A stretch of 64,000 nt of DNA from Xanthomarina sp. F1114 (GTDB lineage: Bacteria; Bacteroidota; Bacteroidia; Flavobacteriales; Flavobacteriaceae): the NCBI RefSeq assembly GCF_026410255.1, contig NZ_JAPMLL010000005.1, positions 150,186-214,185 on the forward strand. The letters are read 5' to 3'. The notes under the pieces were generated by a model that was not told the origin of the DNA, made no database searches, and worked only from the letters and a program-made list of their open reading frames with translations. This document shows positions 39,018 to 47,905 of the stretch, in pieces (position 1 is the first letter of the stretch; every line of letters begins with the position of its first letter). Made by a program: the position numbers and the translations under genes.

Positions 39018-39412
39018 TCCATTATTTTTTCAAAAATATAGTCTGGACATTTTATCGGTCTTTTAGTTTTCATATCTATAAAAGCTAAAACTGTAGTAGC
39101 TATTATTAAAATTTCACCTGCTTGATTTGTAATTTCATAATCAAATTCTATCCTAACTGAAGGAGCTTTTTTGAGTTGAGTTTTTACTTTAAGAACCTCG
39201 TCGTAACCGGCTGATTTCTTATAGTTCAAACTCATTGAAACAACAGGAAGCATAACACCATCATCTTCCATTTCTTTATATGAAATACCTTTCTTGCGCA
39301 ACCACTCGGTACGCCCCATTTCTAGGTATAATGCATAATTTCCATGGTGTACAACCCCCATTTGGTCGGTTTCACCATATCTCACTCTTATTGGTATTTC
39401 GTCGAAATTCAT
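39014..39412 (-). CDS. acyl-CoA thioesterase, YbgC/4HBT hotdog family
   Basis: The 132-residue hotdog-fold protein has the 4-hydroxybenzoyl-CoA thioesterase signature IRVRYGETDQMGVVHHGNYALYLE (spread over residues 7-30, with catalytic Asp in ETDQMG) and a late FDYEITN strand. It hydrolyses short or medium acyl-CoA or acyl-ACP esters; the substrate is not readable. It is a single gene divergent from dnaA. Confidence 0.9.
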   Translation of the reverse strand: MNFDEIPIRVRYGETDQMGVVHHGNYALYLEMGRTEWLRKKGISYKEMEDDGVMLPVVSMSLNYKKSAGYDEVLKVKTQLKKAPSVRIEFDYEITNQAGEILIIATTVLAFIDMKTKRPIKCPDYIFEKIMD

Positions 39413-39594
39413 ATCGGACTTTAGATTATTTTTCGTAGTTTAGGCAAAGCAATAAACATGAGGATAATTTTCTTAATATTCAATAGCAATTGATTTTTTT
39501 TTTAAGAAATTTGTTCACATATTTGTCCAGCTATAAAATCAGTCGGAGATTTCATGTCTCTATAATAATTAATCTATAAATCCTTAAAATTATA

Positions 39595-41022
39595 ATGAGT
39601 GTAACTGCGCAATCGGTTTGGAACAATTGTCTTGAATTCATAAAAGATAACATTCAGCCGCAAGCATATAAAACATGGTTCGAACCAATCATTGCAGTGA
39701 AGCTTACTGATAAATCTTTGAGCATACAAGTGCCTAGTAAATTCTTTTACGAATGGCTCGAGGAACATTACGTAAAAATATTAAAAGTAGCTTTAACTAA
39801 AGAATTAGGAGAAACAGCTAAACTTGTTTACATTATAAAAATGGAAAACACTTATGGTAATAAACAACCATTTACTGAAAAAATTCCAAGTTCTAATCGC
39901 TCTGCAGTTAAATCTCAGGATGTTGACATTCCCTTAAACAATAAAAGCCCAGAATTAAGAAATCCGTTTATAATTCCAGGAATTAGAAATGTAAAAATTG
40001 AATCTCAACTAAATCCAAATTACAGTTTTGAAAACTTCCTAGAAGGCGACTCAAATCGCTTGGCTAGAAGTGCTGGATTAGCTGTAGCATCAAAACCTGG
40101 AGGAACATCTTTTAATCCCCTTTTAATTTTTGGTGGTGTTGGTTTAGGAAAAACACATTTAGCACATGCTATTGGTGTAGATATTAAAGATAAATACCCA
40201 GAAAAAACAGTTCTGTATATTTCTGCAGAAAAGTTTACTCAACAATATATAGACTCTGTAAAGAAAAATAATAGAAACGATTTTATTCATTTTTATCAAA
40301 TAATAGATATTCTAATTATTGATGATGTGCAATTCCTTTCAGGAAAAACCGGAACGCAAGATGTGTTCTTCCATATTTTCAATCACTTACATCAAAATGG
40401 GAAGCAAGTTATTTTAACAAGTGACAAAGCTCCTGTAGATATGCAAGATATTGAACAACGTTTATTATCAAGGTTTAAATGGGGGTTATCGGCAGAATTG
40501 CAAAGCCCAGATTTTGAAACACGTGTGTCAATTCTAAAAAATAAACTATATCGTGATGGTGTGGAAATGCCAGAAGAAATAATTGAATATGTTGCAAAAA
40601 ATATTAAATCTAATATTCGTGAGCTCGAAGGCGCCATTATTTCTTTAATTGCTCAATCGTCTTTTAATAAGAAAGAAATCACTATAGATTTAGCAAAACA
40701 AGTTGTAGAAAAGTTTGTTAAAAACACAAAACGCGAGGTTTCTATAGATTATATACAAAAAGTAGTGTCAGATTATTTCCAGATGGACATTGATACTTTA
40801 CAATCTAAAACTAGAAAACGTCATATTGTTCAAGCTAGACAATTAGCAATGTTCTTTGCTAAAAAACTTACTAAAGCTTCTTTAGCTAGTATAGGATCTC
40901 AAATAGGAAAAAGAGATCATGCCACTGTGCTTCATGCATGTAAAACCGTAGACAACCTTTCTACAACAGATAAACAATTTAGAAAATATGTTGAAGACCT
41001 TTCTAAAAAGTTAGCTGTTTAA
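39595..41022 (+). CDS. dnaA: chromosomal replication initiator protein DnaA
   Basis: The 475-residue protein has domain I (1-90), a linker, AAA+ domain III with Walker A FGGVGLGKTH, Walker B ILIIDDVQFLSG and sensor RLLSRFKWGL, and domain IV with the DNA-binding signature GKRDHATVLHACKTV. It opens the replication origin. The 182-base upstream region holds no cluster of TTATCCACA boxes and dnaN is not next to it, so the origin is not demonstrably here. It may share a transcript with the phosphatase gene 33 bases downstream. Confidence 0.97.
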   Translation: MSVTAQSVWNNCLEFIKDNIQPQAYKTWFEPIIAVKLTDKSLSIQVPSKFFYEWLEEHYVKILKVALTKELGETAKLVYIIKMENTYGNKQPFTEKIPSSNRSAVKSQDVDIPLNNKSPELRNPFIIPGIRNVKIESQLNPNYSFENFLEGDSNRLARSAGLAVASKPGGTSFNPLLIFGGVGLGKTHLAHAIGVDIKDKYPEKTVLYISAEKFTQQYIDSVKKNNRNDFIHFYQIIDILIIDDVQFLSGKTGTQDVFFHIFNHLHQNGKQVILTSDKAPVDMQDIEQRLLSRFKWGLSAELQSPDFETRVSILKNKLYRDGVEMPEEIIEYVAKNIKSNIRELEGAIISLIAQSSFNKKEITIDLAKQVVEKFVKNTKREVSIDYIQKVVSDYFQMDIDTLQSKTRKRHIVQARQLAMFFAKKLTKASLASIGSQIGKRDHATVLHACKTVDNLSTTDKQFRKYVEDLSKKLAV

Positions 41023-41055
41023 CTAAAAACTTTCCGAAATTACCGGAGTATTACT

Positions 41056-41511
41056 ATGACTAAAATTCTAATGGTATGTTTGGGTAATATTTGCCGTTCT
41101 CCTTTAGCGGAAGGCATTTTAAGATCGAAACTTCCCCAAGACAAATTTATTATAGATTCTGCAGGAACTGGAGATTATCATATTGGTAACCCACCTGATC
41201 CTAGATCCGTAAAAGTTGCAAACAAATATGGCTTAGATATTTCCACTCAAAAAGGTAGGCAATTTTCAGTGTCCGATTTTGATAACTTCGATTATATCTA
41301 TGTCATGGACAGCTCTAATTACCAAAATGTAATACGATTAGCTAGAAATAATCAAGATGAGGCAAAGGTTAAAATGATTCTTAATGAAATTTATAAAAAT
41401 CAAGATCATGATGTTCCCGACCCATACACAGGTGGAATTCAAGGTTTTGAAAGCACCTATAAATTGCTAGATGAAGCTTGCCAGGAAATAGCAACGAAAC
41501 TCCATATGTAA
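41056..41511 (+). CDS. low-molecular-weight protein tyrosine phosphatase
   Basis: The 151-residue protein has the P-loop CLGNICRS with Cys8 and Arg14, and the general acid in VPDPYTGG. Such enzymes remove phosphate from protein tyrosine and often act in polysaccharide export regulation, but no kinase partner is seen here. It follows dnaA by 33 bases. Confidence 0.93.
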   Translation: MTKILMVCLGNICRSPLAEGILRSKLPQDKFIIDSAGTGDYHIGNPPDPRSVKVANKYGLDISTQKGRQFSVSDFDNFDYIYVMDSSNYQNVIRLARNNQDEAKVKMILNEIYKNQDHDVPDPYTGGIQGFESTYKLLDEACQEIATKLHM

Positions 41512-41586
41512 CTGAGAGTTAAGCTCTGTTTTTTTTTATTCGAAATTTTTGTACTTTGTAATACAAAATTTCAATAAAAAAATCAA

Positions 41587-42999
41587 ATGAAAAATAAAGC
41601 AAGCCTCCTCATTCTGCTAATACTTCCTTATTTCCTTATAGCTCAAGAAATAGAATTAGAACTATTTGCTTCAGATTTTAGCAGCCCCTTAGATATAGAA
41701 AATGCCGGCGATAACAGATTATTTGTTGTAGAGCGTGGCGGGCTGATAAAAGTAGTTAATTCTGACGGTTCCATAAACGGAACACCCTTTCTCGATATAG
41801 ATTCAAAAGTTTTAAGTGGCGGAGAACGAGGTTTATTAGGCTTAGCTTTTCACCCACAATATCAATCTAACGGAATTTTCTTTGTAAACTACATAAATAA
41901 TAGCGGTAACACGGTTATAGCAAAATATATTACAAGTCCACCAGACTCTAATACTGTTAGCGTTAGTACCGAAGAAATTTTACTTACTGTAAATCAACCT
42001 TATAGCAATCATAATGGAGGGGATTTAGCGTTTGGAAACGATGGTTATCTCTACATTGGACTAGGTGATGGTGGTAGTGGTGGAGACCCGGAAAACAGAG
42101 CTCAAAACTTAACAACACACTTAGGAAAAATGCTTAGAATAGATGTAGATACATCCCCAAACGGCAACAATTATAGTATTCCATCTGATAATCCTTTTCC
42201 AAATACAGAAAACCCGAATGCTTTACCGGAAATATGGGCTTATGGCTTAAGAAACCCATGGCGGTTTTCATTCGATAGTCAAACACAAGATCTTTGGATT
42301 GCCGATGTTGGTCAAAGTGCAATAGAAGAAATTAATATGGTACCCGGGGGGCAAGCTGGTCTTAATTATGGATGGCGTTGTTATGAGGGGAGTGAAACAT
42401 ACAACAACTCAGGCAGCTGCCCAAATAGTTCAGAATTAACCTTTCCAATTTCAGAATATACACATACAACTAGCGGTAATTTTAAGTGCTCAATTACTGG
42501 AGGGTTTGTACACAGAGGAAGCCAGCAACCAAATTTTAATGGATGGTACTTTTTTGCAGATTACTGCAGCAACGAAATAGGTATACTTCAAAATACAAAT
42601 GGTACTTGGAACATGACTTTTACTGAACAATACTCGGGAAATGGCTGGACATCATTTGGAGAAGATATTAACGGAGAACTCTATATAGTTGGAATTGATT
42701 CCGGATCTATTTTTAAAATTACAGACCCGAATTTAAACATTTCAGAAAGTGAATTCATGGAATTAAATATCTATCCAAATCCAGCAACTAACTTGTTTAC
42801 TATTGAAAGTAGAAATCCACAAACTTTAATTGAAACCGTAAATATTTTTAGCATTCAAGGCAAACTAATAAAAACAGTTACAGGAAATAACACTTCTAAT
42901 GTGCAAATAAACACTAGAAATCTTTCAAAAGGTTTATATTTAACAGAAATTATTTCGACCACAGGAAATAAAAAAACCCATAAACTTATTATTAAATAA
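41587..42999 (+). CDS. secreted PQQ-dependent sugar dehydrogenase with T9SS sorting domain
   Basis: The 470-residue protein has a signal peptide (1-19), a six-bladed glucose/sorbosone dehydrogenase propeller (RGGLIKVV, SGGERGLLGLAFHP, YSNHNGGDLAFGNDG, YGLRNPWRFSFD), and a C-terminal type A T9SS sorting domain (about 395-470) with YPNPATN. The family oxidises aldose sugars with pyrroloquinoline quinone, but many members are only hedgehog-interacting-like propellers, so activity is not certain. It is preceded by a 75-base gap and followed by the methyltransferase after 10 bases. Confidence 0.9.
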   Translation: MKNKASLLILLILPYFLIAQEIELELFASDFSSPLDIENAGDNRLFVVERGGLIKVVNSDGSINGTPFLDIDSKVLSGGERGLLGLAFHPQYQSNGIFFVNYINNSGNTVIAKYITSPPDSNTVSVSTEEILLTVNQPYSNHNGGDLAFGNDGYLYIGLGDGGSGGDPENRAQNLTTHLGKMLRIDVDTSPNGNNYSIPSDNPFPNTENPNALPEIWAYGLRNPWRFSFDSQTQDLWIADVGQSAIEEINMVPGGQAGLNYGWRCYEGSETYNNSGSCPNSSELTFPISEYTHTTSGNFKCSITGGFVHRGSQQPNFNGWYFFADYCSNEIGILQNTNGTWNMTFTEQYSGNGWTSFGEDINGELYIVGIDSGSIFKITDPNLNISESEFMELNIYPNPATNLFTIESRNPQTLIETVNIFSIQGKLIKTVTGNNTSNVQINTRNLSKGLYLTEIISTTGNKKTHKLIIK

Positions 43000-43009
43000 A
43001 AACCTATTA

Positions 43010-43726
43010 ATGACAAGCCAATTCGGAAAACTCTATTTAATACCTACCACTTTAGGAGACACTGCGCCTCTGGAAGTTCTACCGATTTCAGTAAAAAAAA
43101 TTATCGAACAAGTAGATGTCTATATTGTTGAAAATGAAAAAAGTGCTAGACGCTTTATAAAACAAATAAAGCCCAGTAAAAAGCAATCTAGCTTACAAAT
43201 ATTTCATCTTAATAAATTTACAGATATTACCGATTTACCAAGTTTCTTAGAGCCTTGTTTACAAGGTAAAAATGTGGGTTTACTTTCTGAAGCAGGTTGT
43301 CCTGCTGTAGCCGATCCAGGAGCCGATATTGTAAAAATAGCACATCAAAAAAATATAAAAGTAGTGCCAATGGTTGGTCCATCGTCCATAATAATGGCTC
43401 AAATGAGTTCTGGAATGAATGGACAAAGCTTTGCTTTTAATGGCTATTTACCCATAGATAAAGATGAAAGAAAAAAAGAATTAAGACGCTTAGAGCAGTT
43501 TTCTTTTAGCCATAAGCAATCTCAGTCTTTTATTGAAACTCCTTACAGAAACAATAAATTGTTGGAAGATATTTGTAGCGCTTTAAACGATTTTACTTTG
43601 GTATGTGTAGCCTGCGATATAACTTTACCTACGGAATATATAAAAACACAAAGTGTAAAAGAATGGAAAAAAAATAGCGTAGACCTACATAAAAGACCTA
43701 CGCTATTTATTATTCAAAAAGATTAA
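43010..43726 (+). CDS. RsmI-like SAM-dependent methyltransferase (tetrapyrrole methylase fold)
   Basis: The 238-residue protein has the family start GKLYLIPTTLGDTAPLEVLP, the LLSEAGCPAVADPGADIV loop and MVGPSSIIMAQMSSGMNG, as in RsmI, which 2'-O-methylates C1402 of 16S rRNA. It is shorter than E. coli RsmI and lacks its C-terminal domain, as is usual in Bacteroidota. Whether it has the same target is inference. The last 18 codons contain the terminator hairpin of the convergent gene. Confidence 0.85.
   Translation: MTSQFGKLYLIPTTLGDTAPLEVLPISVKKIIEQVDVYIVENEKSARRFIKQIKPSKKQSSLQIFHLNKFTDITDLPSFLEPCLQGKNVGLLSEAGCPAVADPGADIVKIAHQKNIKVVPMVGPSSIIMAQMSSGMNGQSFAFNGYLPIDKDERKKELRRLEQFSFSHKQSQSFIETPYRNNKLLEDICSALNDFTLVCVACDITLPTEYIKTQSVKEWKKNSVDLHKRPTLFIIQKD
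43667..43708 (-). terminator. intrinsic terminator of the minus-strand transglycosylase-like gene, inside the methyltransferase coding end
   Basis: AAATAGCGTAG (43672-43682) and CTACGCTATTT (43698-43708) form a perfect 11-bp stem. Reading on the minus strand, the stem is followed by eight T (43674-43667). The whole element lies inside the plus-strand CDS that ends at 43726. Confidence 0.82.
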
Positions 43727-43729
43727 TAC

Positions 43730-44395
43730 CTAAGCCGAGTGTTTTACCTTGGCTCTTTTATTTGGTTCAATCTTCGAGGTATCATACCCAGAGAACTTTT
43801 TAATGTAATAAGAAATAGATGTTCCGTAGGCGTCAGAAAAACCATCAGCTCCGTAACTTCTTAAATATTTCTTTACATTTCCAGGTCCGGCTAAATGAGC
43901 AGCAGCTAAAATTCCAGACTCTGTAATTTTTGTACCGTTAATTACTTTACCAGAAAAACGTTTAATGTCTTTTCTTAACACCCATTTGTTACGTTCTGCA
44001 TTTGCTATAAACGCCTTTTCTTGCAATTCTGGATTGCTTAAAAAGTGAACAGGGTTGTAAATGCCTATCAATTTTAATGTTTCTTTTCCAAATTGATACT
44101 TCCCCAAATAACCAAAAGTATTTACAGTAAAGTAATCTCCTCCAGATTCTTTAAAGCCTAAAGCTTCTTTGAACCCTACAAAGGATTTTCCTAAAGTTGG
44201 TGAAAAAGGTGGTTGAATTTCGTGAATTGGAAATAGGTTGTCTTGAGAAACAACACCTGGAACTTCATTGTTAAATGCATATCGAGGTGAGGTATAATTT
44301 TTCTCTTTAACCGATTTGTTCATATAAATCGATCCAACAACCAAGAAACATATTGTAAGTGATAAAACTAAATAACTCCCAATATTTTTTATCAT
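43730..44395 (-). CDS. transglycosylase-like membrane-anchored protein
   Basis: The 221-residue protein has one N-terminal membrane segment (about 7-25) and a region with FKESGGDYF, GYLGKYQFG and AAHLAGPGNVKKYL, which resembles the lysozyme-like fold of lytic transglycosylases and phage-tail lysozymes; Glu in ESGG would be the catalytic acid. It probably acts on periplasmic peptidoglycan. The stop codon lies three bases from the stop of the convergent methyltransferase gene. Confidence 0.75.
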   Translation of the reverse strand: MIKNIGSYLVLSLTICFLVVGSIYMNKSVKEKNYTSPRYAFNNEVPGVVSQDNLFPIHEIQPPFSPTLGKSFVGFKEALGFKESGGDYFTVNTFGYLGKYQFGKETLKLIGIYNPVHFLSNPELQEKAFIANAERNKWVLRKDIKRFSGKVINGTKITESGILAAAHLAGPGNVKKYLRSYGADGFSDAYGTSISYYIKKFSGYDTSKIEPNKRAKVKHSA

Positions 44396-44452
44396 ATCTT
44401 TAAATTTCTTCAGTAAATATCTAAAAGATAATCACTTGAAAATTTCAGTGTG

Positions 44453-44460
44453 CAAAGATA
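44453..44460 (-). promoter_or_regulatory. -7 box (TATCTTTG on the minus strand)
   Basis: The plus strand CAAAGATA is the complement of TATCTTTG, an exact TAnnTTTG match, 58 bases ahead of the transglycosylase-like gene and inside the 107-base gap after the DUF2279 gene. Confidence 0.55.
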
Positions 44461-44502
44461 GAACATTTTTTTAATATCTGAAAATTAATCGATTAAGTGT
44501 TT

Positions 44503-45408
44503 CTAAAAGTAGATTCCGTGGAACTTGATACCATTTTTATCGTTAAACTCCATAGTTGGAAATGGTACTTTTACCAGATTAAAAACATCAAAAAGTGTCT
44601 TTAAAACATGAGATTTTGTTTTAATTCTGGTTAAATCTACATCTAAACTCAAATAATATTGTCGGTAAGGATCTGAATGAAATACAAAATCTTCATTTAA
44701 GGAGTTTGTTCCAGAAACCATTCCTTCTGCTCCGTATCCAAAAGCTACATTTAACCATTTGGGAATTTTACTATTTTTAAAAAAAGAATGTAAATTTAAG
44801 CTTAGCCAATAAGTCTGACCATTATAATCTTTTAAAAACTCTTCCAAAAGTCCGTCCCCTAATTTATCAGGATTTTGTAGTGCGTATTGAGTTCTGTGGA
44901 ACGAATACTTTAATGTGATACGTTGTTCTCTCCAAAGTAATTCTTGTCCCACAAATAATCCAGTTCCAACAATATTGGCCGCCATATCTCCCCAGGAAAA
45001 ACCCCATTCTTCCGAAAAACCATCAAACACCTCTACAGCTGTTAAAAATCCTAACCCAAGACCAGCGCCATATATTAATTGAGATTTTTCATTTGCACCA
45101 CTCCAATTTAAAGTACTTGCTCCTAACCTGCTTAATTGATATGAAGAAAAAACATGTCCTAGTTTATCCATCTGCATCCATTCGCTATTATCATCAAACG
45201 TATGAAAATTAGATTTTTCATAATCAGCATACCACAACTGATTTAACCCAAGCAAAGTTAAGCTAGCTAAAGAAACTTCTGTAATTACAACAGCATTTCG
45301 TCTAGATACATTTAAAGTATCATTGGGTTCTAAAAAACTATTTAGTTTACTTTGAGAAAAAGAAGTCACAGTAATTAAACAGGCAAATATGGTATGTTTA
45401 ATTCCCAT
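44503..45408 (-). CDS. DUF2279 (YfiM-like) exported protein
   Basis: The 301-residue protein has a signal peptide (about 1-18) and the DUF2279 core: QMDKLGHVFSSYQLSRLG, VEVFDGFSEEWGFSWGDMAANIVG. The alternating aromatic pattern in the second half suggests a small outer-membrane barrel. No biochemical role is known to me. It follows mltG by seven bases, so it belongs to the dapF-GNAT-mltG transcript. Confidence 0.82.
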   Translation of the reverse strand: MGIKHTIFACLITVTSFSQSKLNSFLEPNDTLNVSRRNAVVITEVSLASLTLLGLNQLWYADYEKSNFHTFDDNSEWMQMDKLGHVFSSYQLSRLGASTLNWSGANEKSQLIYGAGLGLGFLTAVEVFDGFSEEWGFSWGDMAANIVGTGLFVGQELLWREQRITLKYSFHRTQYALQNPDKLGDGLLEEFLKDYNGQTYWLSLNLHSFFKNSKIPKWLNVAFGYGAEGMVSGTNSLNEDFVFHSDPYRQYYLSLDVDLTRIKTKSHVLKTLFDVFNLVKVPFPTMEFNDKNGIKFHGIYF

Positions 45409-45415
45409 TTAAAAC

Positions 45416-46459
45416 CTATCTGTTAATTCCTTGAGACGACAAGTATCTATGATATTCTCGAGCATTTGCATTATGTTGACTTAAAGTCTTAGCAAATTTA
45501 TGATAGCCTAGCCTTTTGGCATCTGCAGCAAAATAGAGATATTTATGTGATTCTGGATTTAATACAGCATCTATAGCTGTAATATCTGGCATAGCAATAA
45601 GCCCAGGAGGCAAACCAGTATATTTATAAGTATTGTACGGAGAATCTATATCCTTATGTACATTTAAAACTCTTTTAATAACGGTACCTTGGTATTGTGG
45701 CAATTGGTATGCTGCAAATTTTAAAGTAGGATCAGCTTGCAAAGGCATACCTATACGTAATCTGTTTAAGTACACGCCAGCTATTCTTGGTTGTTCTACA
45801 GCTTGTTTTGATTCCTCATGAACAATAGATGCCAAAGTCATTACTTCATTTTCTGTTAAACCTATCGCTTTGGCTTTGGCTTTTCTACTGTCGTTCCAGA
45901 AACGTTTATATTCTTTTAGCATTCTATCTCTAAAATCTAAAGCTGAGGTATTCCAGAAAAACTCATAACTATTAGGAATATACATACTTAAGGCATTTGC
46001 CATAGTAAAAGAGTTATTTGCTAGAAACTCCTCGTTAGTCATTACTTGATACAACTTTAAACTATCTGGTTCTATTTGCATGGAGACTCTTCCCGCTAGA
46101 GATATTAAATCTGGCTGATTGTTAAATGCTAAGGTTATTGGCAGGTTTTTACTTCTAATGGAATTAATAATATCATTATTATTCATTCCCTTCTTAATAA
46201 GGTATCGTCCTGCTTTAATATTGGACGTGTACTTTTTTTGTTTTGCAAGAGCGTCAAACTTTTCAATATCTTTTAGCAAAGGTTTTAATTGCTCTCTAAC
46301 TTCCATGTAATTAGCATTAGTTGGAATATAGATATAAGCCTGGTCGTTATTGAATGCCGTGTTATCCACTAACATGACTCTGTAAATATAATTAGCAAAT
46401 ATACCAGCTATTACTAGTCCTATTAAAGCTATGGCAACAAGAATTTTTTTAAAATACAT
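45416..46459 (-). CDS. mltG: endolytic murein transglycosylase
   Basis: The 347-residue YceG/MltG protein has one N-terminal membrane helix (about 7-25), a LysM-like region, and the catalytic block LASIVHEESKQ with the following AGVYLNRLRIGMPLQADPT and SPYNTYKYTGLPPGLI. It cuts nascent glycan strands in the periplasm and sets their length. Its start overlaps the GNAT stop by one base (TAATG). Confidence 0.95.
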   Translation of the reverse strand: MYFKKILVAIALIGLVIAGIFANYIYRVMLVDNTAFNNDQAYIYIPTNANYMEVREQLKPLLKDIEKFDALAKQKKYTSNIKAGRYLIKKGMNNNDIINSIRSKNLPITLAFNNQPDLISLAGRVSMQIEPDSLKLYQVMTNEEFLANNSFTMANALSMYIPNSYEFFWNTSALDFRDRMLKEYKRFWNDSRKAKAKAIGLTENEVMTLASIVHEESKQAVEQPRIAGVYLNRLRIGMPLQADPTLKFAAYQLPQYQGTVIKRVLNVHKDIDSPYNTYKYTGLPPGLIAMPDITAIDAVLNPESHKYLYFAADAKRLGYHKFAKTLSQHNANAREYHRYLSSQGINR

Positions 46460-46980
46460 TAATTAATACGTTGAAGTAAATATTCATTTTTATAAGAACC
46501 ATTAACATAGTTCCAGTCTTTTTTTAAACCAATTATCTGAAAGCCATGTTTTTCAAAAAGCTTTAAACTAGCTTGATTATCTTCGGTAATATTACAATAC
46601 AATTGGTGTAAATTTAAATGTTTTTTACAATAATTGATTAGTAACCCGAGAGCTTCATTTCCAATTCCTTTTTGTCTTTCTTCAGTTTCTTTGATTAAAA
46701 TTCCTACTCCAGCCCTACTATTTTTAGGATCGAAATCGAAAAGATCTATCATTCCAAGGGCAATATTACTATAATTTGAAATAACTAAACGCAATTGTTT
46801 AACTTCATATATATCTTTATGTGCATTTTCTAGATATTGCTTAATCAAAAATCTGGAATATGGAGTTTGAGTATGACTAATTTCCCAAACGGCTTCATCA
46901 TTTTCAACACTGTGAATAAAATCTAAATCCTCTGGCTCTAAAGCTCTTAAATATATTTCTTTTCCTTGTAATGTTAGCAT
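46459..46980 (-). CDS. GNAT family N-acetyltransferase (RimJ/RimL-like)
   Basis: The 173-residue protein has the start LTLQGKEIYLRALEPEDLDF and motif A as ETEERQKGIGNEALGLLI, followed by NITEDNQASLKLFEKHGF, the pattern of Acetyltransf_3 enzymes. The substrate is unknown. The ATG at 46978-46980 overlaps the dapF stop by seven bases and is preferred to an upstream TTG. Confidence 0.87.
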   Translation of the reverse strand: MLTLQGKEIYLRALEPEDLDFIHSVENDEAVWEISHTQTPYSRFLIKQYLENAHKDIYEVKQLRLVISNYSNIALGMIDLFDFDPKNSRAGVGILIKETEERQKGIGNEALGLLINYCKKHLNLHQLYCNITEDNQASLKLFEKHGFQIIGLKKDWNYVNGSYKNEYLLQRIN

Positions 46981-47753
46981 GTCCAAATTCCTTTAAATAC
47001 TTTAACTGCGGGTCCCATAAGCCAGATATCTCTATAAATACCTTGTTCTTCTTTAAAAGAAACCTGTAGCTGTCCTCCTTCTGTTTCTAAACTTACTAAA
47101 TGACTTTTTGTTTGACCTGTTTCAAACATGGCAAGCGCAACAGCAGTTACTCCAGTACCGCAAGATAAAGTTTCATCTTCTACTCCCCGCTCATAGGTTC
47201 TTACTTTAAAAACATCTTCTGAGAGTTTTTTAACAAAATTAACGTTAGTACCAGATTGATTATAAGGTTGTCCATAACGAATTCTTGAACCTACCTCTTT
47301 AATTGGTAAATTAATTAAATTATTCTCTAATTGAACATGATGTGGAGAACCAGTATTTAAAAATACATATTGCTGATGGTTTTCAATTGAAAGAACATCT
47401 TGCATTTGAAGTTTTATCATATTCTTATCAATAATAACATGATGCAAACCATCAATAGCTTCAAAAGTTGCTTTATTTTGAATTATCTCTAATTGCTTTG
47501 CAAAAGCTGCAATACAACGTCCGCCGTTACCACACATAGAACTTTCGTTACCATCTGCATTATAATAGACCATTTTAAAATCCCATTCTGGATGGTCTTC
47601 TAATAGGATAAGTCCATCTGCTCCTATGCCAAAACGTCTGTTGCACAGATTAGAAACCAATTTGGTATTGTTTTTGTCGAATTGTAGTTGACGATTATCA
47701 ATCATCACAAAATCGTTTCCTGTTCCTTGATATTTGTAAAATGTAAATTCCAT
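46974..47753 (-). CDS. dapF: diaminopimelate epimerase
   Basis: The 259-residue protein shows both catalytic cysteines, in SSMCGNGGRCIAAF and in LSCGTGVTAVALA, and the GTGNDFVMID start. It converts LL- to meso-diaminopimelate for peptidoglycan and lysine. It heads the run dapF-GNAT-mltG-DUF2279 and is divergent from degP. Confidence 0.96.
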   Translation of the reverse strand: MEFTFYKYQGTGNDFVMIDNRQLQFDKNNTKLVSNLCNRRFGIGADGLILLEDHPEWDFKMVYYNADGNESSMCGNGGRCIAAFAKQLEIIQNKATFEAIDGLHHVIIDKNMIKLQMQDVLSIENHQQYVFLNTGSPHHVQLENNLINLPIKEVGSRIRYGQPYNQSGTNVNFVKKLSEDVFKVRTYERGVEDETLSCGTGVTAVALAMFETGQTKSHLVSLETEGGQLQVSFKEEQGIYRDIWLMGPAVKVFKGIWTC

Positions 47754-47761
47754 AAGTCAGG

Positions 47762-47769
47762 CAAATATA
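47762..47769 (-). promoter_or_regulatory. -7 box (TATATTTG on the minus strand) for dapF
   Basis: The plus strand CAAATATA is the complement of TATATTTG, eight bases ahead of the dapF start codon; the transcript leader would be only a few bases long. Confidence 0.5.
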
Positions 47770-47843
47770 TGAATTATGAGCATCAATTATCTTGTTAAAC
47801 AGAGGTTAAATATGACGTTAAAAATCGTTAAAAATTAAAAATG

Positions 47844-47880
47844 AATTCAATAATAAATTAATTTTAATCGTTATTGAATT
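47844..47880 (+). promoter_or_regulatory. 10-bp inverted repeat ahead of degP
   Basis: AATTCAATAA (47844-47853) and TTATTGAATT (47871-47880) are perfect inverted copies spaced by 17 bases, 26 bases before the degP ATG. It may be an operator or an mRNA hairpin. No TAnnTTTG box is seen for degP, which would fit a special control of this stress protease. Confidence 0.4.
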
Positions 47881-47905
47881 GTAAACCATTTAATCCCAAT
47901 AAATA

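Noticed and set aside
39413..39594. Replication origin next to dnaA
   Set aside because: The region is only 182 bases long and has no cluster of TTATCCACA boxes; TTGTTCACA at about 39512 has two mismatches. dnaN and recF are not adjacent. There is too little to call an origin.
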